From positions 186,001 to 250,000 of the forward strand of contig NZ_JAUSTQ010000003.1 in NCBI RefSeq assembly GCF_030812915.1: 64,000 nt of DNA, in the 5' to 3' direction. The DNA is from Alkalibacillus salilacus (GTDB lineage Bacteria > Bacillota > Bacilli > Bacillales > Alkalibacillaceae). Made by a program: the position numbers and the translations under genes. The notes beneath the pieces are model-generated. The model had not been told where the DNA came from. It ran no database searches and saw only the letters and a program-made list of their open reading frames with translations. Below, piece by piece: positions 38,855-48,067 of the stretch. Position 1 is the stretch's first letter, and the number at the start of each line of letters is the position of its first letter.

Positions 38855-40117
38855 ATGAATAATTGGCCAAATAAAAATTGGTTAAATGAAATCATCGCTG
38901 GCCTTATTGGTTATTTAACGACGGTTTACATTGTTGTGGTTAACAGCTCCATTCTAAGTGATGCTGGCATTAACCGTGAAGATGCTATGATTGCGACGAT
39001 TTTAGCCAGTGCTATCGGCTGTTTACTTGTCGGTATTTGGGCTCGAGTTCCAATTATTATCATACCAGGAATGGGCGTAAATGCACTGTTCGCTTACTCA
39101 ATCGTTGAACAGTATCAATTTAGTTACGCACAAGGATTGGGTGTCGTTGTTGTTGCTGGTTTAATTTTTCTGATTACAGCCATCACACCTTTAGGTGAAG
39201 CATTTAAACAAGCTATACCAGATGCATTAAAGCATGGTATAACAATTGGGCTCGGCTTATTTCTAGTCCTGATTGGTTTAGAAAACGGTGGTTTAATTGT
39301 AAGTGGTGAACATTCGATTATTTCACTAGGTGACTTTTCTTCACCGTCTGTAATCGTTAGTTTATTGTCTCTTCTTGTTGGTGTCATATTGTTTGTTAAG
39401 AATGTACCAGCTAACTTTTTACTAACCATGGTCATTGGAACTGGTATTGCCTATGTTTTCGGCACACTCGATACTGAACAGACATCCATCACAGCAGAGA
39501 ATGTTGCCAACTTCCTTGTATTGCCTACTTTTGGACATATGGTTGATTTCACATTCTGGATTGCTGTCTTACCTTTAGCCATAGTGCTCATTTTTGAAAG
39601 TATGGGATTATTACATGGTCAATTGGATATGATCAATCGCCATGAATCGTTTCACCGTGCTAACAAAAGTAGTGCCATCACAGCTATGTTGAGTGGATTC
39701 CTAGGAACTTCACCTACAATCCCAGCTGCTGAAACAGCTGCTGTGACTGCAGCCAAAGGACGAACAGGTTTAGCGAGTATTGTGATTGGATTATTGTTCT
39801 TATCAACGTTCTTTCTAATTCCTTATATCTCGCTCGTACCAGCGAATGCGATTAGTCCCATTTTAATCATTGTTGGTGTCTTGATGATGCAATCAATCAA
39901 ACACATTAATATTGATGATATGACTGAGGCATTTCCAACATTTTTAATTATGTTTATGATTCCGTTCACGTATAGTATTGCTGATGGGATGGCATTTGGT
40001 TTTATCGCCTATCCCATTGTCAAAATGGTATCAGGACGTAAACATGAACTAAAACCACTCATGATTTTAATTTCAATATTATTCTTAATTGAATTTATTT
40101 TAAAAGGAATTATGTAA
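38855..40117 (+). CDS. NCS2-family purine permease (AzgA/PbuG-like)
   Basis: A 420-aa integral membrane protein with about 12-14 hydrophobic segments. It has the AzgA-branch hallmarks: an N-terminal GLIGYLTTVYIVVVNSSIL, GMGVNALFAYSIV, a conserved ALKHGITIGLGLFLVLIGL helix, IFESMGLLHGQ, and SGFLGTSPTIPAAETAAVTAAKGRTGLAS. This branch takes up hypoxanthine, guanine or adenine with protons; the exact substrate cannot be read from the sequence. It is on the plus strand, divergent from sdaAB, with its own strong promoter and terminator. Confidence 0.9.
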   Translation: MNNWPNKNWLNEIIAGLIGYLTTVYIVVVNSSILSDAGINREDAMIATILASAIGCLLVGIWARVPIIIIPGMGVNALFAYSIVEQYQFSYAQGLGVVVVAGLIFLITAITPLGEAFKQAIPDALKHGITIGLGLFLVLIGLENGGLIVSGEHSIISLGDFSSPSVIVSLLSLLVGVILFVKNVPANFLLTMVIGTGIAYVFGTLDTEQTSITAENVANFLVLPTFGHMVDFTFWIAVLPLAIVLIFESMGLLHGQLDMINRHESFHRANKSSAITAMLSGFLGTSPTIPAAETAAVTAAKGRTGLASIVIGLLFLSTFFLIPYISLVPANAISPILIIVGVLMMQSIKHINIDDMTEAFPTFLIMFMIPFTYSIADGMAFGFIAYPIVKMVSGRKHELKPLMILISILFLIEFILKGIM

Positions 40118-40118
40118 G

Positions 40119-40168
40119 AAAAAAGCTGTTTTAAGTTGATTTTATTTGCAACTTAAAACAGCTTTTTT
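40119..40168 (+). terminator. Rho-independent terminator after the permease
   Basis: Long 20-bp stem AAAAAAGCTGTTTTAAGTTG/CAACTTAAAACAGCTTTTTT starting 2 nt after the stop codon, with a T-tract in its 3' arm. Confidence 0.95.
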
Positions 40169-40176
40169 AATTATTG

Positions 40177-40440
40177 ACTCCGTTAAAGTCCGTTGTTGAA
40201 ATTGTGATCCGCTCTCGGTGGACGCTTTCCGCGGGCACGGCTCGAGCCTCCTCGGCCCAAATGCGTGGCCTGCGGGGTCTCGAGACTCGTGCTATTCCCG
40301 TGACGGCCCGGACGGTCTAATGTCGACGTTGGTCACAGGACGTGACCGAACTTAGTCGACCAGGAGTCGCCACCTCCGCTCCTCACAATTCAACAACTCA
40401 GTGCTTAACTATTCAAATCAACACTAAAATCTAACAGAGC
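40177..40440. repeat. GC-rich palindromic repeat, copy D
   Basis: Best-preserved standard copy, in the 40118-40470 gap between the convergent permease and fakA. The inverted ends are at 40192-40207 and 40383-40397, with outer flanks CTCCGTTAAAGTCC and AACACTAAAATCTAACAGAG. The core palindromes are GGCTCGAGCC (40239-40248) and GTCTCGAGAC (40277-40286). The hairpins are GGCC-CGGAC-GGTC (about 40307-40319) and GGTCAC-AGGAC-GTGACC (40331-40347), then GTCGAC. Left and right halves pair imperfectly along the whole length. Flanking direct repeats are not clear for this copy. Confidence 0.93.
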
Positions 40441-40470
40441 GTAATTTATAAGTCAGTATCATTTTCTATA

Positions 40471-42135
40471 TTATTCGACAGATAAAATATATGAATAAAT
40501 AGGTTGTTGACCTTTGTGAATTTCAACTTCTATTTCCTCAAAATGCTCTTCAATATATTCTTCCATACGTTGAACTTCTTCATCTGTTCCTTCTTCACCT
40601 TGTAAAATCGTTACAATCTCGTCTTCTTCATCATTTATAAGATTATTTAATAGTTCAAAAATCGCTTCGAGTTTGTCACGATTCACAGCACTTATTGACC
40701 CATCGATAATACCCATGAAGTTACCTTCTTGAATCTCACGACCATCAATCTGTGTATCTCGTACAGCATATGTTAGTTGGCCTGTTTTAACATGTTGCAT
40801 AGCTTCACTCATCGATGTCACATTATCATCAATAGTAGCTTCTAAGTTTAACGCTAGCATGGCACTCATACCTTGAGGGACTGTTTTAGTCGGCACAACG
40901 TGAACTTCAGATTCAACTAATTCATTAACTTGTTCAGCTGCCATGACAATGTTTTTGTTATTTGGTAAAACAAGTACTTTCTCGGCATTAGCTTGTTCAA
41001 CAGCTGTAGCGATGTCTTGTGTACTAGGGTTCATCGTTTGACCACCCTCGATTACAATCGTCGCCCCTAAACTTTCAAACATTTCTTTAATTCCTTGACC
41101 CATGCCAACGGTAACAACAGCTAATGGTTGTTTTGGTGATTTCTTTTGCTCTTTAGGTTGTTCACCAACAATTGATGTATGTTGTTCACGCATGTTTTCG
41201 ATTTTAATATTAATTAAACTTCCGTATTTTTGAGCAAGGTTCATAACCTCTCCTGGATGCTCTGCGTGAATATGTACTTTGACGACTTCATCATCAGCAA
41301 CAACAAGTAATGAATCGCCATATTCACTTAGTTCATGACGATAGGCATCTTCATCAAATGGATTATTTTGCAATTTGTCCTCTTCAAACTTCACCATAAA
41401 TTCTGTACAGTAACCGAATTCAATGTCTTCAGTTTCCATGAAATCTTGATGCATTTTATGGTGTTCAGCACTAACCATATCATCAAGAGAAGGCTGAGAT
41501 TGGGTTTCTGGGATTTCCTCACCTTTAAGCGAAGCTAGAAATCCTTCATAAACTGTTACTAAGCCTTGTCCACCACTATCAACAACGCCAACTTCTTTTA
41601 ACACTGGTAATAGATCAGGTGTGCGTTCAAGTGAAGCTTTAGCTTCCTCTAATACAGCTGTAAAAAACTTAACTAGATCTTGATCGTCATTGGCGATGTT
41701 CTTAGCATGATTAGCTGCATCTTTTGCCACAGTTAAAAGCGTTCCTTCAACTGGTTTCATAACAGCTTTATATGCCGTCTCAACACCTGCTTCTAAAGCA
41801 TCAGCTAAGTCTTCAACTGTTAATGTTTCTTTCTCTTTAACACTTTTAGAAAAACCACGGAATAACTGAGATAAAATGACACCTGAGTTACCACGAGCTC
41901 CCATTAGAAGCCCTTTTGCCAAAGAATTAGCCACTTCTCCAATATGATTAGAGGTGACTTTTTCTACCTCTGATGCACCTGAAGTCATCGTTAAATTCAT
42001 ATTTGTTCCGGTATCTCCATCAGGAACCGGAAATACGTTCAATGAGTCAATCATTTGTGATTGATTTGATAAGTGGTTCGCTCCTAATAATACCATTTGA
42101 GCGAACTTCTCACCTGTTAATGTATGATTTGACAC
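40471..42135 (-). CDS. fakA: Fatty acid kinase catalytic subunit FakA (YloV)
   Basis: DAK2-domain kinase that phosphorylates fatty acids bound to FakB (DegV-like) proteins, feeding exogenous fatty acids into PlsX/PlsY lipid synthesis. The 554-aa protein has the nucleotide/metal motif NVFPVPDGDTGTNMNLTM, then LLMGARGNSGVILSQL and VDSGGQGLVTVYEGF. The C-terminal half is the FakA-specific domain. The longer frame starts with a GTG at 42156, but AAGGAGGA inside it precedes the GTG at 42135, which aligns with the family start (MSNHTLTG). Coupled to yloU. Confidence 0.95.
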   Translation of the reverse strand: MSNHTLTGEKFAQMVLLGANHLSNQSQMIDSLNVFPVPDGDTGTNMNLTMTSGASEVEKVTSNHIGEVANSLAKGLLMGARGNSGVILSQLFRGFSKSVKEKETLTVEDLADALEAGVETAYKAVMKPVEGTLLTVAKDAANHAKNIANDDQDLVKFFTAVLEEAKASLERTPDLLPVLKEVGVVDSGGQGLVTVYEGFLASLKGEEIPETQSQPSLDDMVSAEHHKMHQDFMETEDIEFGYCTEFMVKFEEDKLQNNPFDEDAYRHELSEYGDSLLVVADDEVVKVHIHAEHPGEVMNLAQKYGSLINIKIENMREQHTSIVGEQPKEQKKSPKQPLAVVTVGMGQGIKEMFESLGATIVIEGGQTMNPSTQDIATAVEQANAEKVLVLPNNKNIVMAAEQVNELVESEVHVVPTKTVPQGMSAMLALNLEATIDDNVTSMSEAMQHVKTGQLTYAVRDTQIDGREIQEGNFMGIIDGSISAVNRDKLEAIFELLNNLINDEEDEIVTILQGEEGTDEEVQRMEEYIEEHFEEIEVEIHKGQQPIYSYILSVE

Positions 42136-42165
42136 AACATTTCCTCCTTCATCCACAACAATCCT

Positions 42166-42525
42166 CTAAGTCGTTACGCGAACGCCATGAATATAAATAT
42201 TGACTGATACGACATCTAGTCCAACCATTCGTTTTAAAGCGTATTTAACTTGGTTTTGGACATTATGAGCAACTTCTGAAACTTTCGTACCGTAGCTTAC
42301 AATAATATACATATCAATATTTAGTTTGTCATCATCTTGACGTACGACAACACCTTTAGTGAAATTCTCTTTACCTAAAATTTCTGACAAGCCGTCTTTT
42401 AATTGCTTTTTAGAAGCCATACCAACTATACCATAGCATTCCATTGCGGCGCCACCAGCAATTGTCGAGACAACTTCATTCGTGATCGATACTTGTCCAT
42501 ATTCATTATTAAATTCGATTGACAT
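42166..42525 (-). CDS. yloU: Asp23/Gls24-family protein YloU
   Basis: A 119-aa envelope-stress related protein of the Asp23/Gls24 (DUF322) family: GQVSITNEVVSTIAGGAAMECYGIVGMASK, then YIIVSYGTKVSEVAHNVQNQVKYAL. It is always found before fakA in bacilli. The ATG at 42525 has an AAGGAGGATGG site and is preferred over the codon 6 nt upstream. Confidence 0.94.
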   Translation of the reverse strand: MSIEFNNEYGQVSITNEVVSTIAGGAAMECYGIVGMASKKQLKDGLSEILGKENFTKGVVVRQDDDKLNIDMYIIVSYGTKVSEVAHNVQNQVKYALKRMVGLDVVSVNIYIHGVRVTT

Positions 42526-42649
42526 AACCATCCTCCTTGGTTGATGACGATAACTAACGTCATTTTACTATATAAGGTTTAATTTTAAAAGCTCTGTTAC
42601 CCCTTTCCGTCTGTCAAGTATATAAACTTGATAAGCTAAAATTCCATCG

Positions 42650-42678
42650 TTGAAATCAGCCAGACCATATGATAAAGT
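42650..42678 (+). promoter_or_regulatory. Possible sigma-A promoter for rpmB
   Basis: TTGAAA (42650-42655), 17-bp spacer, TAAAGT (42673-42678), about 38 nt before the rpmB ATG. The -10 box is weak; nearby TATAAA strings are alternatives. Confidence 0.5.
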
Positions 42679-42716
42679 ATATAAAGTGAAAGATAGAGAA
42701 GTAGGAGGGATTTTAG

Positions 42717-42905
42717 ATGGCTCGTAAATGCAAAATTACCGGACGTAAAACGTCAACTGGTAATCACCGTTCACACGCAATGAATGCCAATAAACGTAAA
42801 TGGAAATCAAACGTTCAAAAAGTACGGATCATGGTAGACGGTAAACCACAAAAGGTTTATGTTTCAGCACGTGCTTTGAAATCTGGTAAAGTTCAGCGTG
42901 TATAA
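42717..42905 (+). CDS. rpmB: 50S ribosomal protein L28
   Basis: Ribosomal protein of the 50S subunit. The 62-aa basic sequence is typical: [20 protein letters not shown], ending in KSGKVQRV. Only one Cys is present, so this is the zinc-free form. It has a GTAGGAGGG ribosome site and runs on the plus strand, as in B. subtilis, between thiN/spoVM and yloU. Confidence 0.99.
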   Translation: MARKCKITGRKTSTGNHRSHAMNANKRKWKSNVQKVRIMVDGKPQKVYVSARALKSGKVQRV

Positions 42906-42916
42906 TATTATCCGAT

Positions 42917-42958
42917 AAAAAACTCGCTTACAATCATACATTGTAAGCGAGTTTTTTT
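42917..42958. terminator. Bidirectional terminator between rpmB and spoVM
   Basis: Stem AAAAAACTCGCTTACAA with TTGTAAGCGAGTTTTTT around a 7-nt loop, with T-tracts on both strands. It lies 12 nt after the rpmB stop and 3 nt after the spoVM stop. Confidence 0.93.
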
Positions 42959-42960
42959 GG

Positions 42961-43041
42961 TTAATCCTTCTTCACTAATCCTAACATCGATTTAACAAGA
43001 CCACCTAAAAATCTGGGTAATTTAATCGTATGAAACGTCAT
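42961..43041 (-). CDS. spoVM: Stage V sporulation protein M
   Basis: A 26-residue amphipathic peptide that recognises the convex forespore membrane and anchors the SpoIVA coat base. The minus-strand frame reads MTFHTIKLPRFLGG then LVKSMLGLVKKD. It matches the B. subtilis peptide in length and in the TIKLP-FLGG and MLG positions, including Pro9. AGGAGGGGG lies just before the ATG. It sits between thiN and rpmB, its usual place. Its presence implies that the organism forms endospores. Too short for ordinary gene callers. Confidence 0.95.
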   Translation of the reverse strand: MTFHTIKLPRFLGGLVKSMLGLVKKD

Positions 43042-43067
43042 CTTCCCCCTCCTATACCAAACGCTTC

Positions 43068-43712
43068 TTATTCATCACGGCTCTTTATCACTATTAATAT
43101 GCCACGAGTAAAAAAATAAGTACCGATTTTTTCATTCCATTCATTAGATACAGTCAAAGAGGAGCCACTTTTGATGGATTGACAGTCTAAAGGATACTTA
43201 AAACCGTGTAATGTTAAATTTTCAACGGTTTCTGTCATAGCAAGAAAAGAGATATATGGAAATGTATGATCTCTATTAATAGAATATGTCCCCGGTTTTT
43301 TAAGTGTTATTTCATTTTGCTTATCACACAACCAAGCATCGATTTGATGCGGTATAAAAGATTGAAGTAACATTAAATTAACCCATTCATGGTCTCGTCT
43401 TCCACCCATTGCACCGAAAATTAAGACTTGGTCAGGATTTAAGGAAATCGCTAAATTAATCGCTATTTCTAAATCTGTATCATCTTTTTCAGAAGGATGA
43501 ATTCGAACATCATGACACAAATCTTGAATAACAGCAAATTCTTCGGAAGTTACAGAATCGAAATCACCCACTGCATAATCAAATTCGTTTAATGAATGAC
43601 TTAGAATTTTAGCTCCTGAATCGACTCCAATCCAAGTCGTAATCGATGGGTATTGTTGAAATGATGGTATTTCATCTGGTGGTCCACCTGCTACTATTGC
43701 CACTTTTTCCAT
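43068..43712 (-). CDS. thiN: Thiamine pyrophosphokinase
   Basis: Converts thiamine to thiamine pyrophosphate. The 214-aa protein has the N-terminal catalytic domain with AIVAGGPPDEIP, GVDSGAK, DYAVGDFDSV, PSEKDDTDLEIAI and IFGAMGGRRDHEWVNLMLL, and a C-terminal beta-sandwich that binds thiamine. It lies 18 nt after rpe with an AGGAGG site. Confidence 0.96.
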   Translation of the reverse strand: MEKVAIVAGGPPDEIPSFQQYPSITTWIGVDSGAKILSHSLNEFDYAVGDFDSVTSEEFAVIQDLCHDVRIHPSEKDDTDLEIAINLAISLNPDQVLIFGAMGGRRDHEWVNLMLLQSFIPHQIDAWLCDKQNEITLKKPGTYSINRDHTFPYISFLAMTETVENLTLHGFKYPLDCQSIKSGSSLTVSNEWNEKIGTYFFTRGILIVIKSRDE

Positions 43713-43730
43713 GGCATGATCCTCCTAAAC

Positions 43731-44381
43731 TTATTCATAACTTGATCGAATAGCCTCTATTGCTGCCTGACGATCATCCTGTTTGAACACAGCGCTACCA
43801 GCGACTAATACGTCAGCTCCAGCTTCAACACATGTTTTAGCTGTTTCTGGTTTAACACCACCATCAACTTCAATTTCATAATCAAAACCGTAATCTGCTT
43901 TAAGTTTAGCTAGATCTTCAATTTTACCAACAGTCGAATCAATAAATGATTGACCGCCAAACCCAGGATTAACGGTCATCACTAACACTAAATCAACTTC
44001 TTGCAAGATCGGTTCAATCGCTGATACAGGTGTCGCTGGGTTAATGACGACTCCAGGTTTTACATCATGCTGTCTAATTTGTTGAATAACTCGATGTAAA
44101 TGGGGACATGCTTCTTCGTGTACAGAAATGATGTCAGCTCCTGCTTCTGCAAAAGCGTCAATATACTGATCAGGATTTTCAATCATAAGATGGACGTCCA
44201 ATGGTAATTCTGTTACCGGACGAATCGCCTCTACAATCATGGGCCCAATTGTTATATTAGGCACAAAATGACCGTCCATGACATCAACATGAATATAATC
44301 CGCTTGTACTTCTACTGATTTAATTTCATCTTTTAATGTTGCAAAATTTGCAGATAATATAGATGGAGCAACCTTCGTCAT
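43731..44381 (-). CDS. rpe: Ribulose-phosphate 3-epimerase
   Basis: Pentose-phosphate enzyme interconverting ribulose-5-P and xylulose-5-P. The 216-aa TIM barrel shows [49 protein letters not shown] and [11 protein letters not shown], which hold the metal ligands and phosphate site. It follows rsgA after 2 nt. Confidence 0.98.
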   Translation of the reverse strand: MTKVAPSILSANFATLKDEIKSVEVQADYIHVDVMDGHFVPNITIGPMIVEAIRPVTELPLDVHLMIENPDQYIDAFAEAGADIISVHEEACPHLHRVIQQIRQHDVKPGVVINPATPVSAIEPILQEVDLVLVMTVNPGFGGQSFIDSTVGKIEDLAKLKADYGFDYEIEVDGGVKPETAKTCVEAGADVLVAGSAVFKQDDRQAAIEAIRSSYE

Positions 44382-44383
44382 AT

Positions 44384-45265
44384 TTAATACCTCGGCTTTC
44401 TTTGATTTATTTCTTCAAAAAACTGTTGATAGTGTTGATAACGAAATTCTTCAATATGACCTTCAGATACAGCTTGTTTCACTGCACATTTAGGCTCATT
44501 AATGTGATAGCACCCTCGAAACTTACATGCATCTTCATAATCTAGAAATTCAGGGAAACTGTGACGTAAATCACCAAGTGATAACTCATCAAAATCTAAC
44601 GCACTAAAACCTGGTGTATCAGCCACTAGTCCATCACCTAATGAATAAAGCTCGACATGACGTGTCGTATGTTTCCCTCGACCAAGACTTTGAGAGATAT
44701 CGTTTGTTTCGATGTTTAAGGACTCATCCATTTGATTTAATAAAGTTGATTTTCCTACACCAGATTGACCAGCAATAACAGACGTTTTATTGCTTAGATA
44801 AGGCTTAAGTTGGTTTGTTAATTTAGTCGGTTTATTAGATGTTTGTACAATCGGATAACCAATTTGTTCATAAGCTTGACGGTAGTATTCGATTGTTTGA
44901 CGATCCTCGTCTGTTAACAAATCATCTTTTGTGAAAACGACCACGGCATCAAGCTGTTTATGTTCAATTAACACTAAAAATCGATCCAGTAACAAGGGGT
45001 TAAAATCGGGATCTACCGTTGACGTTACAACAATAGCTTGGTCGACATTTGCGATAGGCGGACGAACTAACTCATGTTGGCGTTTCTCTATATCGATAAT
45101 GGTGCCTGTTCCGTCCTCTTCCAATGTGATATCAACATCATCACCAACTAAAGGTGTTATTTTTTGTTTGCGAAATAAACCGCGACCTTTACAACGATAC
45201 ACATGATCGTCCACCATCACATCATAAAAACCGCTTAATGCTCTCATTATTTTACCTTGAACCAT
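44384..45265 (-). CDS. rsgA: Ribosome small-subunit GTPase RsgA (CpgA)
   Basis: Late 30S assembly GTPase, circularly permuted. The 293-aa protein has an N-terminal OB fold, G4 (VVFTKDDLL) before G1 ([15 protein letters not shown]), G2 in the [12 protein letters not shown] loop, G3 ([10 protein letters not shown]), and a C-terminal zinc site ([14 protein letters not shown]). It starts immediately after prkC stops. In B. subtilis the protein is phosphorylated by PrkC, which fits the linkage. Confidence 0.98.
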   Translation of the reverse strand: MVQGKIMRALSGFYDVMVDDHVYRCKGRGLFRKQKITPLVGDDVDITLEEDGTGTIIDIEKRQHELVRPPIANVDQAIVVTSTVDPDFNPLLLDRFLVLIEHKQLDAVVVFTKDDLLTDEDRQTIEYYRQAYEQIGYPIVQTSNKPTKLTNQLKPYLSNKTSVIAGQSGVGKSTLLNQMDESLNIETNDISQSLGRGKHTTRHVELYSLGDGLVADTPGFSALDFDELSLGDLRHSFPEFLDYEDACKFRGCYHINEPKCAVKQAVSEGHIEEFRYQHYQQFFEEINQRKPRY

Positions 45266-47296
45266 TTACTCACTCTCTCCTGAATCATATGGGATCGTTT
45301 CTTGATAAACTTGCTCTCCCTCTTTAATAACCAACACTTCACCTGTTGAATCTGGCGCAATCGTTAAATCCACTTCATACGTTGTATCTTCATGGATGAC
45401 ATCTTCTTCATAAACATCTTCAATACTATTATCTTGGTCTTCGATATAAATACTGACTTCTTGACCTTGGGGCTCTTCATTTTCTTGATTTGGCTGATTA
45501 GCTTGTTCATCATTATTAGATGAATCTCCACCGTTATTACCTTGATTATTCTCAGATTGCGAACCATCATATTCAACTGTGAATGATACGGTTTCAGTAA
45601 TAGGTTTTGGTTCTGGACCTTCCGAGACGAAAACCTTCACCTCATCGCCTTCTTCTAGCTCGCTTTCAGGACTTGGCTCTTGACGAATAACCCGTCCTTC
45701 AGAAAACTCTTCTGAGTGTTCTTCTTCAGTCAATAATGTTAAATTATGTTCGCCTGCATAATCTTGAACTTCTTCTAACGTCCAATTCGTAAACGATGGA
45801 ATTTCTGTCGATGGCGGTCCTTGACTAACATCAAAAATGACACGCGTCTCTTCTGGAATGATTTCTTGCCCTGGTTCGGGTTGAATTTGATTGATGATTT
45901 CGCCTTCTGGTTGTTCCGAAGCTTGTTCATAGTAAATAACTTCTTGATAACCATTCGCTTCTAAATAACGTTTTACATCATCAAATTCATCCCCCACATA
46001 ATCAGGGAATTCTAGCTTTTCTTGACCTAAACTTGTGTAAAGCGTTACAGTCGAACCTTCCTTAACCGTTGAGTTCGCATTAGGCTCAGACCGAACAACT
46101 AAACCTTCATCTATTTCTTCTGAAAAGACTGATTCTCGTTCGACATCCAGATCTAAGTTTGATAGTTCTGTGACTGCATCTTCATAGGTCTCTTCTCGAA
46201 CGTCCGGAATTGTAACATCTTTGGGCATAAAAATACCCGGTAAAACAAATAACGCGATGACAATGGCTGCAATCACAATGAATAGTCCTACTGTTATCCA
46301 TATACCCCATTTTTTCGAACGTTTATCAGAGCTATTTTGATTGCCAGGTACAATAGTTTCTGATTGATTACTATTTGCTACTGAATGGGAATTCTGTTCC
46401 TCATTAATAGCCGGAATAGCCTTAGTATCTTCACCTTCTTCTACAGGCGGAACATACCTTGCTTCATTAAGCCTTGACGGATCAAAAACAGTTTCTAAAC
46501 TTTGTCTTAACTCTTCAACCGTTTCATATCGCTCTAATGGATTTTTGACCGTTGCTTTTAATACTACATTTTCTAAACTTTGAGGAATGTTTGGATTAAA
46601 ACTTCGAACAAAAGGTGGTTCAGTTTGCATATGTTTTAAAGCAATTGATACGGCAGATTCTCCTGAAAACGGAAGCCTTCCTGTTAACAATTCATATAAA
46701 ACAATACCCAATGAATATATATCAGACTTATTTGTAGCTAAACCACCTCTTGCTTGTTCAGGTGATAAGTAATGAACAGAGCCCATAACATCATTGGTTT
46801 TAGTTAATGACGTTGTGCTTAAAGCGCGGGCAATTCCGAAATCAGTAATTTTTATATGTCCAGACTGATCAATCAGTATATTCTGTGGCTTGATATCTCG
46901 ATGGACAATGCCATTTTGGTGGGCATGTTCCACCGCATTTGTAAGTTGAAGCATGATATGCACAGATTCTTCCATTGAGACATGGCCTTGTGATTGAATA
47001 TATTGTTTTAATGTCATGCCATCAATATATTCCATCACCATATAATGAATATCATCTTCTTGCCCTACATCATATATGCTAACAATGTGTTCATTAGATA
47101 AACTAATAGCCGCTTCAGCTTCACGATTAAAGCGTTCGATAAATTCTTGATTGTCGGCATATTCAAGTCTTAAGATCTTTATGGCGACTTCACGGTTTAA
47201 AATTAAATCTTGGCCTAAGTAAACATTAGCCATACCCCCGCCGCCTATGTATTGAATAATTTGATAACGATCATTTAATACATTACCTAAGACCAC
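45266..47296 (-). CDS. prkC: Ser/Thr kinase PrkC with PASTA repeats (GTG start)
   Basis: Membrane kinase that senses cell-wall fragments and acts in germination and cell-wall control. The kinase domain (about 1-270) has the Gly loop GGGGMANVY (18-26), Lys40, the HRD motif at 132-134 and DFGIAR. A membrane helix follows at about 343-365. Outside are three PASTA domains (about 368-575) and a Ser/Asn/Gln-rich acidic tail with a last beta domain. The start is GTG, overlapping the prpC stop by 10 nt, with GGGTGAT upstream. Confidence 0.97.
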   Translation of the reverse strand: MVLGNVLNDRYQIIQYIGGGGMANVYLGQDLILNREVAIKILRLEYADNQEFIERFNREAEAAISLSNEHIVSIYDVGQEDDIHYMVMEYIDGMTLKQYIQSQGHVSMEESVHIMLQLTNAVEHAHQNGIVHRDIKPQNILIDQSGHIKITDFGIARALSTTSLTKTNDVMGSVHYLSPEQARGGLATNKSDIYSLGIVLYELLTGRLPFSGESAVSIALKHMQTEPPFVRSFNPNIPQSLENVVLKATVKNPLERYETVEELRQSLETVFDPSRLNEARYVPPVEEGEDTKAIPAINEEQNSHSVANSNQSETIVPGNQNSSDKRSKKWGIWITVGLFIVIAAIVIALFVLPGIFMPKDVTIPDVREETYEDAVTELSNLDLDVERESVFSEEIDEGLVVRSEPNANSTVKEGSTVTLYTSLGQEKLEFPDYVGDEFDDVKRYLEANGYQEVIYYEQASEQPEGEIINQIQPEPGQEIIPEETRVIFDVSQGPPSTEIPSFTNWTLEEVQDYAGEHNLTLLTEEEHSEEFSEGRVIRQEPSPESELEEGDEVKVFVSEGPEPKPITETVSFTVEYDGSQSENNQGNNGGDSSNNDEQANQPNQENEEPQGQEVSIYIEDQDNSIEDVYEEDVIHEDTTYEVDLTIAPDSTGEVLVIKEGEQVYQETIPYDSGESE

Positions 47297-48048
47297 GAAG
47301 AATCACCCGACTCATTAAACGATAGCTCCACTAATATTGCTGTAATATTATCTTCGCCACCGAGTTCATTTGCTCGTACAATTAATTGTTCAACACTAGT
47401 ATCAATCGTTTCGTTAGTCTGAACGATGTGTAACAATTCATCATTTGAGAGCTTATTTGTTAAGCCATCTGTACAAAGTAAAGAATAAGCAGGGCTCTGT
47501 ACAGAATAGCTTATAATGTCCACGACAATTTCTTCTGCTGTTCCTAAGGCACGTGTTAAGATATTCTTTTTAGGATGACTTTCGGCCTCTTCTTCAGTAA
47601 TATGACCTTGATGCACTAACTCATTAACAAAGGAATGGTCTTGAGTCTTTTGCTCAATCGTGTTAGGCGTGATTTGATATAAACGGCTATCACCAACATT
47701 AGCGGCCACAACTGTTTGACCAATGAAGGCGACAGCGACAAGAGTAGTCCCCATTCCAGAGCATTTTAAATCGCTAGCAGCATGATCGACTAACACATCA
47801 TTAACCTCCTGTACGACTGCATCAAGCCATACCTCTAACTCTTGAACATCATAGAATGGTTCTGTATCTTCCCAGTAAGATTGCATATATTTAGTAGCCA
47901 TACTACTGGCAACATCACCTGCTTGATGTCCTCCCATTCCATCAGCAACAACAGCTAACAGTTGATTTCCATGGTTATAAAATAAACCACCACTATCTTC
48001 ATTAGCTTGTCTCACTTTGCCTTGATCTGATTTAAACACTGCATGCAT
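47287..48048 (-). CDS. prpC: PP2C-type protein phosphatase PrpC
   Basis: Reverses PrkC phosphorylation. The 253-aa PPM phosphatase has the metal-binding motifs DQGKVRQANEDS, VVADGMGGHQAGDVAS, VANVGDSRLY, LLCTDGLTN and GGEDNITAIL. The frame opens upstream at 48066, but AGGTG lies 10 nt before the ATG at 48048, giving MHAVFKSDQG as in the family. It overlaps prkC. In B. subtilis rlmN lies just before it; here rsmB does. Confidence 0.97.
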   Translation of the reverse strand: MHAVFKSDQGKVRQANEDSGGLFYNHGNQLLAVVADGMGGHQAGDVASSMATKYMQSYWEDTEPFYDVQELEVWLDAVVQEVNDVLVDHAASDLKCSGMGTTLVAVAFIGQTVVAANVGDSRLYQITPNTIEQKTQDHSFVNELVHQGHITEEEAESHPKKNILTRALGTAEEIVVDIISYSVQSPAYSLLCTDGLTNKLSNDELLHIVQTNETIDTSVEQLIVRANELGGEDNITAILVELSFNESGDSSWS

Positions 48049-48067
48049 AGGTGTATTGCACCTCATT

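Noticed and set aside
40170-40450. Target-site duplication around copy D
   Set aside because: TAATTATT on the left and TAATTTAT on the right are similar but not identical and are offset from the expected ends.
42560-42640. TTGACA on the minus strand upstream of yloU as promoter
   Set aside because: No acceptable -10 box lies 16-18 bp downstream of it.
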